Positions 1 to 8,058 of a stretch of 64,000 nucleotides of DNA are shown here, in pieces; the stretch's first letter is position 1, and each line of letters opens with the position of its first letter. The notes under the pieces are model-generated. The model did no database searches. It saw only the letters and a program-made list of their open reading frames with translations, and was not told the origin of the DNA. Source of the DNA: Acidobacteriota bacterium (GTDB lineage Bacteria > Acidobacteriota > Vicinamibacteria > Vicinamibacterales > JAKQTR01); NCBI GenBank assembly GCA_026393755.1, contig JAPKZO010000031.1, positions 1 to 64,000 of the forward strand, written 5' to 3'. Made by a program: the position numbers and the translations under genes.

Positions 1-48
1 ACCGAGGCCCAACGGCGTGCACTCGACCTGCTCAAAGCGATTGCGTAA
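1..48 (+). CDS. C-terminal end of a truncated gene
   Basis: The first 48 bases read as an open frame of 15 codons ending in a TAA stop at 46-48 (peptide end DLLKAIA). The gene would begin before the window. The helical, Leu/Ala-rich end looks like a protein terminus, but so short a piece cannot be assigned to a family. About 130 bases without a recognisable gene follow before the convergent M23 peptidase gene. Confidence 0.35.
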   Translation, partial: TEAQRRALDLLKAIA

Positions 49-177
49 CGGCGTGTAGACAGAATCGCATCCCCGGCGCAGCACGTATCTGCTTCACCGG
101 ACAGGAGATCAGGCGCACTCACCAATGGAACTTCAGTCTAGCCCGATCGGGCGGGGGCATTCCCGGCAAGTCCCGTG

Positions 178-1686
178 TCAGCGCTTGGGACGCGGTTTGA
201 CCGGAGGGCGAGCCCTGGGCTTCGGTTTTGGCTTCGCCTTCGCATGTGAGGGCGCCGGCTTCTTCCGGACCGGTTCGGCCGCCACCGTTGGTGCCTCAGA
301 AATGAGGCCAGCCTCGAACAGTTTGCGTTCAACGCGATCGGCGATCCAGTGCGGATCCCACCATTCGACTGGATTGACCGGCCGGCCAGCCACCAGCGTC
401 GTGAAGTGCACGTGATCGCCGCCGGCCAGCCCCGTCATGCCGCTCTGTCCGATGGTCTCTCCGCTCTTGACGCTGTCGCCCTTTTCGACATCCATCGCCG
501 ACAGGTGGGCGTACAGCGTCTCGACCCCCATGCCGTGATCGATGATGACGCAATTGCCGTAGATGCCGAGGTATCCCGCGTACATCACGCGTCCCGCATT
601 TGCAGCGACGACTTGCGCGCCCCGTGTCGAAGCGAGATCCGCGCCCAGGTGGACCTGCCGATCCACTTCGCGCCCGCCGTACAGGTAGGTGCGATGATCC
701 GCGAACACGGCTTCCGGCGCCGCACGGGCCATGCGCTGGAACGGGCCGCGCCACAGCATCTCCGGGGCGCTGTCTCGGGCGACGGCCTCGATCTGCTGCG
801 CGTTCTTGCGGCGGACGTCACTGTTGATGGCCAGGAAGGCCGCCAGCCGCTCGTCGGGTGTGCCGGTCGGCATCTTCAACTCGGGCGTGGCCTGCAGAAT
901 CGGCGGCACCACGCGGCTGAGGAACGCATCATCGATCGGCACGCGGCTGCGCGCAAACTTGTCCGGCAACGTCTTGTGATCGAAATCCGCCACGACCGTG
1001 TTGCCCGCTTCGTCACGCGCAACCAGCGTCATGCGCGTGTTGAGATCCTGATCAAAGCCCAGCGAGAAGAACGCCACACGCAGTGTTGGATCGGGCGTCT
1101 TTCCGCCGCCGATGCCAGCCGCCGGAAAGCCGGGATAGTAGCGGTCGCCCACCTGCACGCCTGACGACACATCGGGGGGCGCAGCCCGGTACACGATCAT
1201 CTCGGCTCCACCGACCTTCACATAGTGGTGCGTCGAGACGACTGCGATCGTCGGTGGCGTCAGCCGCACCCGTACGTCGCGCGACGAAGTGGACTCTGCG
1301 CGGCGGAGACCGAAGAGCACCGTGCGCTCCGCGGTCATCACGAGGCGCGCCGTCCCGTCCTTCAGGCCGGCAAACTGGCTGGATACCACCGCCCGCGTCA
1401 TTCGCATGCGATCGGGCGCTTCCTGCACAAAACGCGCATCACCGGGTGACGCCAGCGAAAACACCGGAAACTGCTTTCCAGCCTGTTCGAGCCTGGCCTC
1501 GACCCTCGTGAGGCGCGTGCCCATCATGTCGACCGACGCGTCAAGCGTGGCGCTGGCGCTGCCCATCACCGAGGGCCCGTGTATCGTGACGAGTGGCCCT
1601 GGTGCCTGGCCCGCAAAATAGTAAGCGGCGCCCCCGGCCACGATGAGCAGAACGAGGACAAACAGCAGAATCGTCTTGAGGGACAT
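178..1686 (-). CDS. Membrane-anchored M23 (LytM-type) peptidase
   Basis: This 502-residue protein is a probable zinc peptidase acting on peptidoglycan cross-links or serving as a periplasmic scaffold. Residues 5-25 form one hydrophobic segment (signal anchor), followed by about 300 residues of unassigned periplasmic sequence. The M23 domain lies near 335-440. The zinc-site motifs are present: HLGAD (His346, Asp350) and HVHF (His425, His427), with further His384 and His394 in the usual strands, so catalysis is plausible. The last 40 residues are a Lys/Pro/Arg-rich tail that could bind cell wall or DNA. It starts at the ATG at 1686. Upstream, on the minus strand, there is no strong Shine-Dalgarno sequence. 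Confidence 0.88.
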   Translation of the reverse strand: MSLKTILLFVLVLLIVAGGAAYYFAGQAPGPLVTIHGPSVMGSASATLDASVDMMGTRLTRVEARLEQAGKQFPVFSLASPGDARFVQEAPDRMRMTRAVVSSQFAGLKDGTARLVMTAERTVLFGLRRAESTSSRDVRVRLTPPTIAVVSTHHYVKVGGAEMIVYRAAPPDVSSGVQVGDRYYPGFPAAGIGGGKTPDPTLRVAFFSLGFDQDLNTRMTLVARDEAGNTVVADFDHKTLPDKFARSRVPIDDAFLSRVVPPILQATPELKMPTGTPDERLAAFLAINSDVRRKNAQQIEAVARDSAPEMLWRGPFQRMARAAPEAVFADHRTYLYGGREVDRQVHLGADLASTRGAQVVAANAGRVMYAGYLGIYGNCVIIDHGMGVETLYAHLSAMDVEKGDSVKSGETIGQSGMTGLAGGDHVHFTTLVAGRPVNPVEWWDPHWIADRVERKLFEAGLISEAPTVAAEPVRKKPAPSHAKAKPKPKPRARPPVKPRPKR

Positions 1687-1796
1687 ATGGTGTACGGGTA
1701 CAATAAGAAGTTGCTGGGGACGGTTTCAAAACCTGCGTGAGCGGCCAGTTCTGCGACCTTGAGAACGGGTCTTGAAACCGGTTCCAGATGGCAAGT

Positions 1797-1871
1797 GCCG
1801 GTATCGTCTAGGGGTTAGGACACGTGGTTCTCAGCCACGGGACCGGGGTTCGAATCCCCGTACCGGTACCA
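1797..1871 (+). tRNA. tRNA-Glu (anticodon CTC)
   Basis: A full cloverleaf can be drawn. The acceptor strands GCCGGTA (1797-1803) and TACCGGT (1861-1867) pair with one G-U at the first position. The anticodon stem CGTGG/CCACG encloses loop TTCTCAG, giving anticodon CTC for Glu GAG codons. The T arm has stem CGGGG/CCCCG with loop TTCGAAT. The discriminator base is A and the terminal CCA (1869-1871) is encoded. The gene stands alone and its 3' end is 4 nt from the stop of the convergent ornithine cyclodeaminase-like gene. Confidence 0.95.
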
Positions 1872-1875
1872 ATCA

Positions 1876-2880
1876 TCATACATCTCCCATGCCAACAGGC
1901 CTCACGATGGGCGCGAGGCCTGTCACGCGTACGCGTTCCCACGCGAGCGCGGCGATCGCGGTGTCCTGAAAACCCACACCGGTCAGATCGCAGATTGTGA
2001 TCTGATCGTCGCTGGTCCGGCCCGGCTTCCGGCCGGCGACAATATCGCCAAGTTGCGCCCAGACATCGGATTCCTTCAACACGCCCAATCGCAGCGCATG
2101 CGACAGCTCGCCGAAGCGGGCACACTGGGACAGCCGGTCGACCACAACCATGTCCGCGCGCCCGAGACAGGCCGCCTCGAGTTCCTGCTTGCCAGGCGTG
2201 TCCGATCCGAGCGCGGTGATGTGAAGCCCGGGCGTGAGCCACTCGGCACGCACGATGGGCTCACGCGCGGGAGTGGCCGTGATGAGCACGTCGGCTTCGC
2301 GACAGACCGCTGCCGCGTCCCTCGCCACCGTCGCGGTGATGCCCAGCGACGCCCGCATTTCTGCGCAGTAACTCTCGAGACCGATCCCGTCCGGGCTCCA
2401 GGCGAGCAGGCGCCTGAAGGGCCGGACCTCCATGAGACATCGCACCTGATGCCGGGCCTGCACGCCGGATCCGACGACACCCGCCGTCGTGATCTCCCGC
2501 CTGGCGAGACATTCGGCCGCCACCGCACCAGCCGCGCCCGTGCGGATGTCGGTGAGAAACCCGTTGTCGAACAGCAGCGCCACGGGCATCCCCGTCTGTG
2601 CGTCGAATAACGCCATCAGCCCTGAACCGGTCGGCAGCCCGCGGGCCGGATTGTCGTAAAATCCTGACGCCACCTTCACCGCCACCACCGGCAAGCCCTC
2701 CACCCAGGCTGTCTTGACGTGGAACTCGCCGTTCGTGCCCGGGATGGGCAGATTGATGACGGCGGGCACGCTGGTGCGGCCCTCGCCATCGGCTCGAAAC
2801 GCGGCTCGTACTGCGGCGATGGCGTCGGCCGGTGAGACGCAAGCGCGAAGGGTGCTTTCGTCGATGCTGGGAAGTAACAT
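1876..2880 (-). CDS. Ornithine cyclodeaminase / mu-crystallin family protein
   Basis: This is a 334-residue NAD(P)-dependent enzyme of the ornithine cyclodeaminase, mu-crystallin and ketimine reductase family. The Rossmann motif GVVGSGVQA lies near residue 130, followed by the family-typical ALGSDTPGKQEL and CDLTGVGFQD stretches. Members convert ornithine to proline, reduce cyclic imines such as pyrroline-2-carboxylate, or dehydrogenate amino acids, and sequence alone does not separate these. A proline racemase family gene 2.7 kb away would fit proline or hydroxyproline turnover. I use the ATG at 2880 (MLLPSIDE) because upstream codons run into the repeat and promoter region shared with the divergent hydrolase gene. 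Confidence 0.85.
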   Translation of the reverse strand: MLLPSIDESTLRACVSPADAIAAVRAAFRADGEGRTSVPAVINLPIPGTNGEFHVKTAWVEGLPVVAVKVASGFYDNPARGLPTGSGLMALFDAQTGMPVALLFDNGFLTDIRTGAAGAVAAECLARREITTAGVVGSGVQARHQVRCLMEVRPFRRLLAWSPDGIGLESYCAEMRASLGITATVARDAAAVCREADVLITATPAREPIVRAEWLTPGLHITALGSDTPGKQELEAACLGRADMVVVDRLSQCARFGELSHALRLGVLKESDVWAQLGDIVAGRKPGRTSDDQITICDLTGVGFQDTAIAALAWERVRVTGLAPIVRPVGMGDV

Positions 2881-2936
2881 GTGGACATTGTCTGACCGAT
2901 GCGGTGACAGAGGCAAGAAGAAGAAGGAATGTGTAG

Positions 2937-2956
2937 GGGCACGGCATGCCGTGCCC
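2937..2956. repeat. Dispersed palindrome, copy 1
   Basis: This is a perfect 20-bp palindrome, GGGCACGGCATGCCGTGCCC, preceded by GTAG. It lies between the divergent ornithine cyclodeaminase-like and serine hydrolase genes. Copies 2 and 3 are at 19411-19430 and 45397-45416. It resembles REP-type intergenic palindromes and could form a hairpin in RNA or DNA. Confidence 0.8.
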
Positions 2957-2980
2957 GGACCACGGCAAGGAGCAGTGCCA

Positions 2981-4855
2981 ATGATCCGGGAACGCTTGAT
3001 TCGCGCGGTCGTGATGATAACGCTCGCTGCGGCGACTACTATCGGTCTTGCTGCGCAGCAGCCGGCCTCGGTCTCCGCCGCTCCGCCGCCGCAGTTCCCG
3101 AACGCAGACCGCATCGCGAAACTGACAGGCGCGCTTCCCGGGATCGATCAGCTGTTCCGGCAGTTCGCGACAAGAAACCGCGTGCCCGGCATCGCGTGGG
3201 GAATCCTGATCGACGGCAAGCTCGTCCACTCAGGGAGCGCCGGGTATCGCGACGTTGCATCGAAGGCCCCGGTCGACGCCGAGACGGTGTTCCGGATCGC
3301 GTCCATGACGAAGAGCTTCACGGCGATATCAATCCTCAAACTGCGAGACGAGGGAAAGCTGTCGCTGGATGATCCGGCCGAGCGGTACGTGCCCCAGCTC
3401 GGCGCGCTCAAGTACCCGACCGCCGATTCGCCGCGCATCACGATCCGACACCTCCTGTCTCACGCCGAGGGTTTCCCGGAAGACAACCCGTGGGGCGACC
3501 GGCAGCTGGCAGTGACCGACGATCAAATGGTCGAGATGCTCCAGCGCGGCATCCCGTTCTCGAATCCTCCCGGCCTGGCCTACGAGTATTCGAATTTCGG
3601 CTTTGCGATCCTCGGGCGCATCGTTTCCCGAGTATCCGGCATGCCGTACCGTGACTATGTGCAGCGCAATATCCTGACGCCGCTCGGCATGACCGCCACG
3701 ACGCTCGATTCTGCCCGCGTGCCTGCCGATCGAATGGCGCACGGCTATCGGCTCGAAGACGGCCAATGGAAAGACGAACCGTCGCTCCCCGATGGCGCAT
3801 TCGGCGCCATGGGGGGCATGCTGACGTCGACCACGGACCTTGCCCGGTACGTCGGTTTCCTGATGTCGGCGTGGCCGCCCCGCGACGACGCTGACACCGG
3901 ACCGCTCCGCCGCAGTTCGGTGCGCGAGATGCAGCAGGTGTGGAGGCCATCGCCGGCCACGGTCACGCGCGATCAGGTCGACGCGCCGCTTCGCCTCAAC
4001 ACGGGCGGCTACGCGTTTGGTCTTCGAGTCTGGCAGAGCTGCGACCAGCGCCACCTGGTGGCTCATAGCGGCGGTCTGCCGGGTTTCGGCTCGCACATGC
4101 GCTGGCTGCCCGAGCACGGCGTCGCCATCATCGCGATGGGCAACCTCACGTACACGAGCTGGGGACGGGTGGCCGATGACGTGGTCGATCTGCTGGCGGC
4201 GACCGGGGGGCTGCAGCCTCGTGCGCCGCAGCCGTCGCCGGCACTGCTGGCCGCGAAGAGTGCGGTGTCCACACTCATCACCGGCTGGGACGACAACCTG
4301 GCGGAGAGCATCGCGGCAGATAACCTGTTTCTGGATGATTCGAAGGAGCGGCGCCGCGCCCAAGTCGATCAACTGCGCGTGCGACACGGAGCATGCCGGC
4401 CCGATGCCGCGTTCGATGTCGAGAATGCGCTGCGCGGCGTCTGGAAGATGACCTGCGATCGCGGGTGGCTGCGAGTCGGCATCACGCTCGCCCCGACGAT
4501 GCCGCCCCGGGTGCAGTCGCTGTCGATGGCGTCGATCATGCCGCTCGCCGGGAGGCTGAGCGATGTCGCGGTTCGTGTCGTGTCGATGGTGGGACACCCG
4601 GATGAGGCGGCGCTCGGGTCGATGCTTGGCCCGGGAATGGACGTGCGGGCCGTTGCTGCGCGGCTGACGGCCGCATCGGCGTGGGGCGCCTGCGCGATCG
4701 GGGACGTGCTCGACGGCGACGGTTCGAGCACCGCGGGCGTGCGGCTGTCGTGCGCGCACGGCCCGCTGGTACTGCGGCTGTCGCTCAATGAACAGACCGG
4801 GCGCATCACACGGCTGTCGCTGGCGCCGGCCGGCGACGTAACTTGTGTACCGTAA
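2981..4855 (+). CDS. Secreted serine hydrolase, class C beta-lactamase family
   Basis: This 624-residue protein belongs to the beta-lactamase/penicillin-binding-protein-like family that includes esterases and D-aminopeptidases. A signal peptide covers about residues 1-26. All three active-site motifs are visible: SMTK (Ser108, Lys111), YSN (203-205) and HSG (362-364). The catalytic domain ends near residue 440. About 180 further residues form a separate C-terminal domain (DUF3471-like position) that I cannot name. The ATG at 2981 was chosen because it directly precedes the signal peptide, while the open frame upstream runs through the palindromic repeat. The substrate is unknown. Clinical-type beta-lactam resistance should not be assumed, because most proteins with this architecture are esterases or peptidases. 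Confidence 0.85.
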   Translation: MIRERLIRAVVMITLAAATTIGLAAQQPASVSAAPPPQFPNADRIAKLTGALPGIDQLFRQFATRNRVPGIAWGILIDGKLVHSGSAGYRDVASKAPVDAETVFRIASMTKSFTAISILKLRDEGKLSLDDPAERYVPQLGALKYPTADSPRITIRHLLSHAEGFPEDNPWGDRQLAVTDDQMVEMLQRGIPFSNPPGLAYEYSNFGFAILGRIVSRVSGMPYRDYVQRNILTPLGMTATTLDSARVPADRMAHGYRLEDGQWKDEPSLPDGAFGAMGGMLTSTTDLARYVGFLMSAWPPRDDADTGPLRRSSVREMQQVWRPSPATVTRDQVDAPLRLNTGGYAFGLRVWQSCDQRHLVAHSGGLPGFGSHMRWLPEHGVAIIAMGNLTYTSWGRVADDVVDLLAATGGLQPRAPQPSPALLAAKSAVSTLITGWDDNLAESIAADNLFLDDSKERRRAQVDQLRVRHGACRPDAAFDVENALRGVWKMTCDRGWLRVGITLAPTMPPRVQSLSMASIMPLAGRLSDVAVRVVSMVGHPDEAALGSMLGPGMDVRAVAARLTAASAWGACAIGDVLDGDGSSTAGVRLSCAHGPLVLRLSLNEQTGRITRLSLAPAGDVTCVP

Positions 4856-4896
4856 TCAATGAAAGAGACACTATCGTGTGATTGGCGATTAGAGCC

Positions 4897-5409
4897 TCAC
4901 TCCGCCCAGACGAGGACGCGCTTGCCGTCGGCGTCCTTGTGATTCATCACCAGCCCCGGGCCGTAACGCTCGAGATTCCCGGCCGTAATGTGGAGACTGA
5001 TCGGATCGCTCTCGCCGTCACTCCCATGCCCCGACAGTCGTATGGGCCGGCCCCTGGTCAGGCGGAGCAGCCAGAACGGAATGTTGAGCTTGACGAGTCT
5101 TCGCTCGTCGGGCTGCCATACGATGATATGGAGGGCGTCGATGGGCTTGGCTGCGCCGCTCGATCTCTGGCGTTGCCGGTTGAGGACCGGTTCTCCGTCG
5201 CGAATCTCGAGCAGCGGCGGCTGATCGGCAAACCGCGCGGCTACCTGAGCCAGTTCGTCCTCGGCGGATGAGACCGACGTGGTCGTTGTCTGGAACGCGA
5301 ACTGCTGGTAGATGACGTAACCGGCGACGGCGACAAGTCCCACCCCGACGACCACGACCAGTGCCGCGATCCCGAGAATGATGAGTCCCCACGAAGGTTT
5401 CTTCGCCAT
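4897..5409 (-). CDS. Hypothetical protein with one N-terminal membrane helix
   Basis: This 170-residue protein has a strongly hydrophobic helix at about residues 8-33 and a soluble remainder, probably extracytoplasmic. The distal half (VWQPDERRLVKLNIPFWLLR) looks like a small beta-rich domain. I recognise no family. The ATG at 5409 is favoured over the in-frame TTG at 5412 because a GGAG lies 8 nt upstream of the ATG. It is convergent with the hydrolase gene and divergent from the proline racemase gene. Confidence 0.65.
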   Translation of the reverse strand: MAKKPSWGLIILGIAALVVVVGVGLVAVAGYVIYQQFAFQTTTTSVSSAEDELAQVAARFADQPPLLEIRDGEPVLNRQRQRSSGAAKPIDALHIIVWQPDERRLVKLNIPFWLLRLTRGRPIRLSGHGSDGESDPISLHITAGNLERYGPGLVMNHKDADGKRVLVWAE

Positions 5410-5568
5410 CAAGAGATCTCCAAGCCGCTAATCCCCTCGAGCGCCTCGATCATATCCTGCAACAGGAAGGCAGTCTGTTCATCCCTTACTGACGGCGGGA
5501 ACGCACATTTGTTCCGCCGCTGCGGGAGTATACTCGCGCGAATCGACTTGAACAGAGGACTCGAAGCA

Positions 5569-6591
5569 ATGCGGTGCTACAAGACCATCGATGCCCACGC
5601 AGCCGGCGAGCCGCTCCGATTGATCGTTGAAGGCTTCCCGACGCCGAAGGGCCGCACGATGCTCGAGAAGCGACGCTGGGTCAGGACCTACGCCGATCGG
5701 ATCCGGCGGAGCCTGATGCAGGAGCCGCGAGGTCACCTCGACATGTACGGAGCGGTGCTGACCGAACCGGTGTCGCCGGAGGCCGACGCCGGCGTGCTGT
5801 TCATGCACAATGACGGCTACAGCACGATGTGCGGTCACGGCATCATTGCCGTGACGACCGTGGCGATCGAGCGGAGCCTGATCCATCCGCGGCAGCCCGG
5901 GCAGATCACCTTCGACGCGCCGGCCGGATTGGTGCTGGCGATCGCGCAGGTCACGCCGCGCGAAGGATCGAAGAGCCGTTCCGGGCCGGAGACCCGCGTC
6001 AACAGCGTGCGCTTCCTGAACGTGCCGTCGTTCGTGCTGCATCCGGGGCTCGCGGTCAGCGTGGGCGGGCGGACGATTCGCGTCGATGTGGCGTTTGGCG
6101 GCGCCTTCTACGCCATCGTTGATGCCGAAGCCGCGGGCATCCCCGTTCTGGCAAACCGGCTTGCCGACTTGCGCCGCGCGGGCATGGAGATCAAGCACGC
6201 CGTGGAGGCCGCCGTCACGGTCGAGCATCCTGACGATCGCGGCCTCAATGGCATCTACGGGACCATCTTCACAGGCCCGCCGGACGGCGAGGACGCCGAC
6301 CTGAAGAACGTCACCGTATTCGCCGACGCGGAGGTGGACCGGTCGCCCTGCGGGACCGGAACCTGCGCCGTGATGGCGGTCATCGATGCGATGGGAATGC
6401 TCCCGCCAGACAGGCCGTTCCGCCATCAGAGCATTATCGGCACGGTGTTCTCGGGCCGAGTCGCTTCACGCACGCACGTCGGCGATCTCGACGCGATCGT
6501 GCCCGAACTGGAAGGCTCGGCCTGGGTGACGGGCGAGCACACGTTCATCGTCGACGATGACGACCCGCTCGGAGAGGGATTTCGACTGTAG
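5569..6591 (+). CDS. Proline racemase family protein (Cys/Cys type)
   Basis: This 340-residue enzyme belongs to the family of proline racemases, 4-hydroxyproline 2-epimerases and trans-3-hydroxy-L-proline dehydratases. Both catalytic thiols are present: Cys88 in MCGHG and Cys261 in DRSPCGTGT. The Cys/Cys pair predicts racemase or epimerase chemistry, since dehydratases carry Thr at the second site. The backbone around EPRGHLDMYG and the NDGYSTMCGH stretch nevertheless recalls the animal and bacterial dehydratase branch. The ATG at 5569 is preceded by AGAGGA at a normal distance. A TATACT hexamer at 5529-5534 may be its -10 element. It is convergent with cyaY, with 6 nt between stops. Confidence 0.85.
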   Translation: MRCYKTIDAHAAGEPLRLIVEGFPTPKGRTMLEKRRWVRTYADRIRRSLMQEPRGHLDMYGAVLTEPVSPEADAGVLFMHNDGYSTMCGHGIIAVTTVAIERSLIHPRQPGQITFDAPAGLVLAIAQVTPREGSKSRSGPETRVNSVRFLNVPSFVLHPGLAVSVGGRTIRVDVAFGGAFYAIVDAEAAGIPVLANRLADLRRAGMEIKHAVEAAVTVEHPDDRGLNGIYGTIFTGPPDGEDADLKNVTVFADAEVDRSPCGTGTCAVMAVIDAMGMLPPDRPFRHQSIIGTVFSGRVASRTHVGDLDAIVPELEGSAWVTGEHTFIVDDDDPLGEGFRL

Positions 6592-6597
6592 CGCCCG

Positions 6598-6924
6598 TCA
6601 GTGTCCCAAGTGCTCGTGGGTAAGGCGCACGAGGAGCGCGGTCAGCGACTCGCCGTTGAGCGCGAAGGCGCCGAGTTCCGGTGACCACGAGAGCTTGAAA
6701 CTGCGCACGAGCGCCGATACCCAGATCTGGCGCACCGGCGCGTTCTGGCTGACGACGAAGCGCGCGGCGGTTGGCTCCTCGAACTGCACGTTCAGCACGC
6801 CGCCCTGGATTTCGAGCTCGAACCCTTCGGCATCAGCCAAGCCCAATAGCGCGTGCTGGGCCGCTTCAATCGCCTCGTCGGCCTTGACGCGAAACTCCTG
6901 CTCCGACAACGCCTCGTCTGCCAT
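6598..6924 (-). CDS. cyaY: CyaY, bacterial frataxin
   Basis: This 108-residue protein is the right size for CyaY (about 106 residues in E. coli). It shows the family pattern: an acidic N-terminal helix, the strand pair FELEIQGGVLNVQFEE, then QIWVSALVRSFKLSW, equivalent to the conserved H-Q-V-W-L-A and G-Y/F-H-F-D-x-x stretch. Frataxins bind iron and tune the IscS-IscU complex. A complete isc operon lies 46 kb away in the same window, giving it its expected partner. It is a stand-alone gene, tail to tail with the racemase gene. The ATG at 6924 has no strong Shine-Dalgarno sequence. Confidence 0.8.
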   Translation of the reverse strand: MADEALSEQEFRVKADEAIEAAQHALLGLADAEGFELEIQGGVLNVQFEEPTAARFVVSQNAPVRQIWVSALVRSFKLSWSPELGAFALNGESLTALLVRLTHEHLGH

Positions 6925-6960
6925 GGGGCGATGATACCAGAGCCCGTCAGGGCGTGAGGA

Positions 6961-7917
6961 CTACGGGGAGTACCGCGGTCGCCCGGCCGGCGCGTCTCCA
7001 ACGGCGACGTACGACTTCCGCGCCCGGGTCTTCATGCCCGGACGTTTCACGGTCACCGCGAGTTTGTGCACTTTGCCGTCAAGCGTTGTCGGCGAAAAGC
7101 CGAGCACGTACTGGCGGTGCAATTCAAGCGCGATGCGGGTGAAGACGCTGCTGAGTTCTGGCGAGGCGGGCAGCCGGTAGTACCCGCCGCCGGTTTCCTC
7201 GGCCATCCTCCGCAGCACTCTGTCGGGGCTCGTGCGCACCTTGCGCACGCCGTCGAAGTACACGGACTCGAGTCCGATTCCGTAGATCATCACCTCTTCC
7301 CGCCGCGCCCGATCGAGCACCTCGCCCTGACCCTTCTTACTGCTGTTGTCCTCACCGTCGGTGAGCAGCACGATGACCCGCCGGCCCTCGATGTCGACAA
7401 GCCGATCGACGGATTGATCGATGGCGTCGTAGAGCCGCGTCGGATATCCGAAGTCGATGTCCTTGAGCGCCGCCACCAGGTCGTCCCGATTCGAGGTGAA
7501 CGTGCCGCTGAACTGGATCTTGTCGTTGAAGGCGCCCACCTGGGCCTTGTCCTGTGGCAGCAGCCGCTCCAGGAACTGTTCGGCCCCAGCCTTCACCAGC
7601 GCCAGCGAGTCGGTCATGCTGCCGCTCGTATCCAGCATGACGATCGACGTGATCGGCTGCGACCGGCTCTCGAACACCGAGATCTCCTGCCGCACGCTGT
7701 TATCGAGGATTTCGAAATCGGCCCTCGTCAGATCGGGGATCAGCCGGTCCTGATCGTCGGTCACCGTCGCGTAGATTGGGACAATCTTCGTAGTCGACTT
7801 GAAGACCGTCACCTGCGGCGGCGAGGCCTGGCCTGCGAAGGGTGCCGAGGCGGCCACGAACACGCCGCCGCAGAGGACGCCGGCGAGACCAACCAGACTC
7901 ACACGTCGATAGGTCAT
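6961..7917 (-). CDS. Secreted VWFA-domain protein, acidobacterial type (TIGR03436)
   Basis: This 318-residue protein has a signal peptide (about residues 1-30). A short beta domain, VTDDQDRLIPDLTRADFEIL, is the hallmark of the acidobacterial VWFA family. The von Willebrand A domain that follows has an intact MIDAS motif DTSGSM (Asp96) and LLTDGED. Such proteins are greatly expanded in Acidobacteriota; their role is thought to be adhesion or protein scaffolding, but specific functions are unknown. The ATG at 7917 has an AGGAG 6 nt upstream. This gene is among the better taxonomic pointers in the window. Confidence 0.88.
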   Translation of the reverse strand: MTYRRVSLVGLAGVLCGGVFVAASAPFAGQASPPQVTVFKSTTKIVPIYATVTDDQDRLIPDLTRADFEILDNSVRQEISVFESRSQPITSIVMLDTSGSMTDSLALVKAGAEQFLERLLPQDKAQVGAFNDKIQFSGTFTSNRDDLVAALKDIDFGYPTRLYDAIDQSVDRLVDIEGRRVIVLLTDGEDNSSKKGQGEVLDRARREEVMIYGIGLESVYFDGVRKVRTSPDRVLRRMAEETGGGYYRLPASPELSSVFTRIALELHRQYVLGFSPTTLDGKVHKLAVTVKRPGMKTRARKSYVAVGDAPAGRPRYSP

Positions 7918-7940
7918 TCAGTTCTCCTGAGCCCCCCGAA

Positions 7941-7991
7941 TCCCGCCTGCCGCGCCGGAGCCTGCAGTGCCCAGGATCGGCAAAGGCGGGA
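7941..7991. repeat. Imperfect GC-rich inverted repeat, copy A
   Basis: The segment runs from CCCGCCTGCCGCGCC to GGCAAAGGCGGG, and its ends can pair with a small bulge. It sits in the divergent spacer between the VWFA and OsmC genes. A related segment in the same orientation is at 46316-46364, sharing the order CCCGC(C/T)TGCC(A/G)CGCCG(A/G)AGC and then GGC..AAGGCGGGA. A short dispersed repeat is possible. Confidence 0.4.
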
Positions 7992-8058
7992 ATCCCCAAT
8001 CCCGAGTGTAACATCCACGCCGGCAGCGGCTGCGACATCGGGTAGAATCGTCGGAATC

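Noticed and set aside
1741-1790. A shared 15-mer (GAACGGGTCTTGAA and its complement near 60229) as a dispersed repeat
   Set aside because: The similarity is limited to about 15 bases without flanking match, so chance is likely in 64 kb of biased sequence.
3329-4759. A 476-codon antisense frame over the serine hydrolase gene
   Set aside because: Arg/His-rich shadow; the plus strand carries all three beta-lactamase-family motifs.
2981-4855. A clinical-type beta-lactam resistance gene
   Set aside because: The motifs define only the broad serine hydrolase family. The long extra C-terminal domain and signal peptide fit esterase or peptidase members better.
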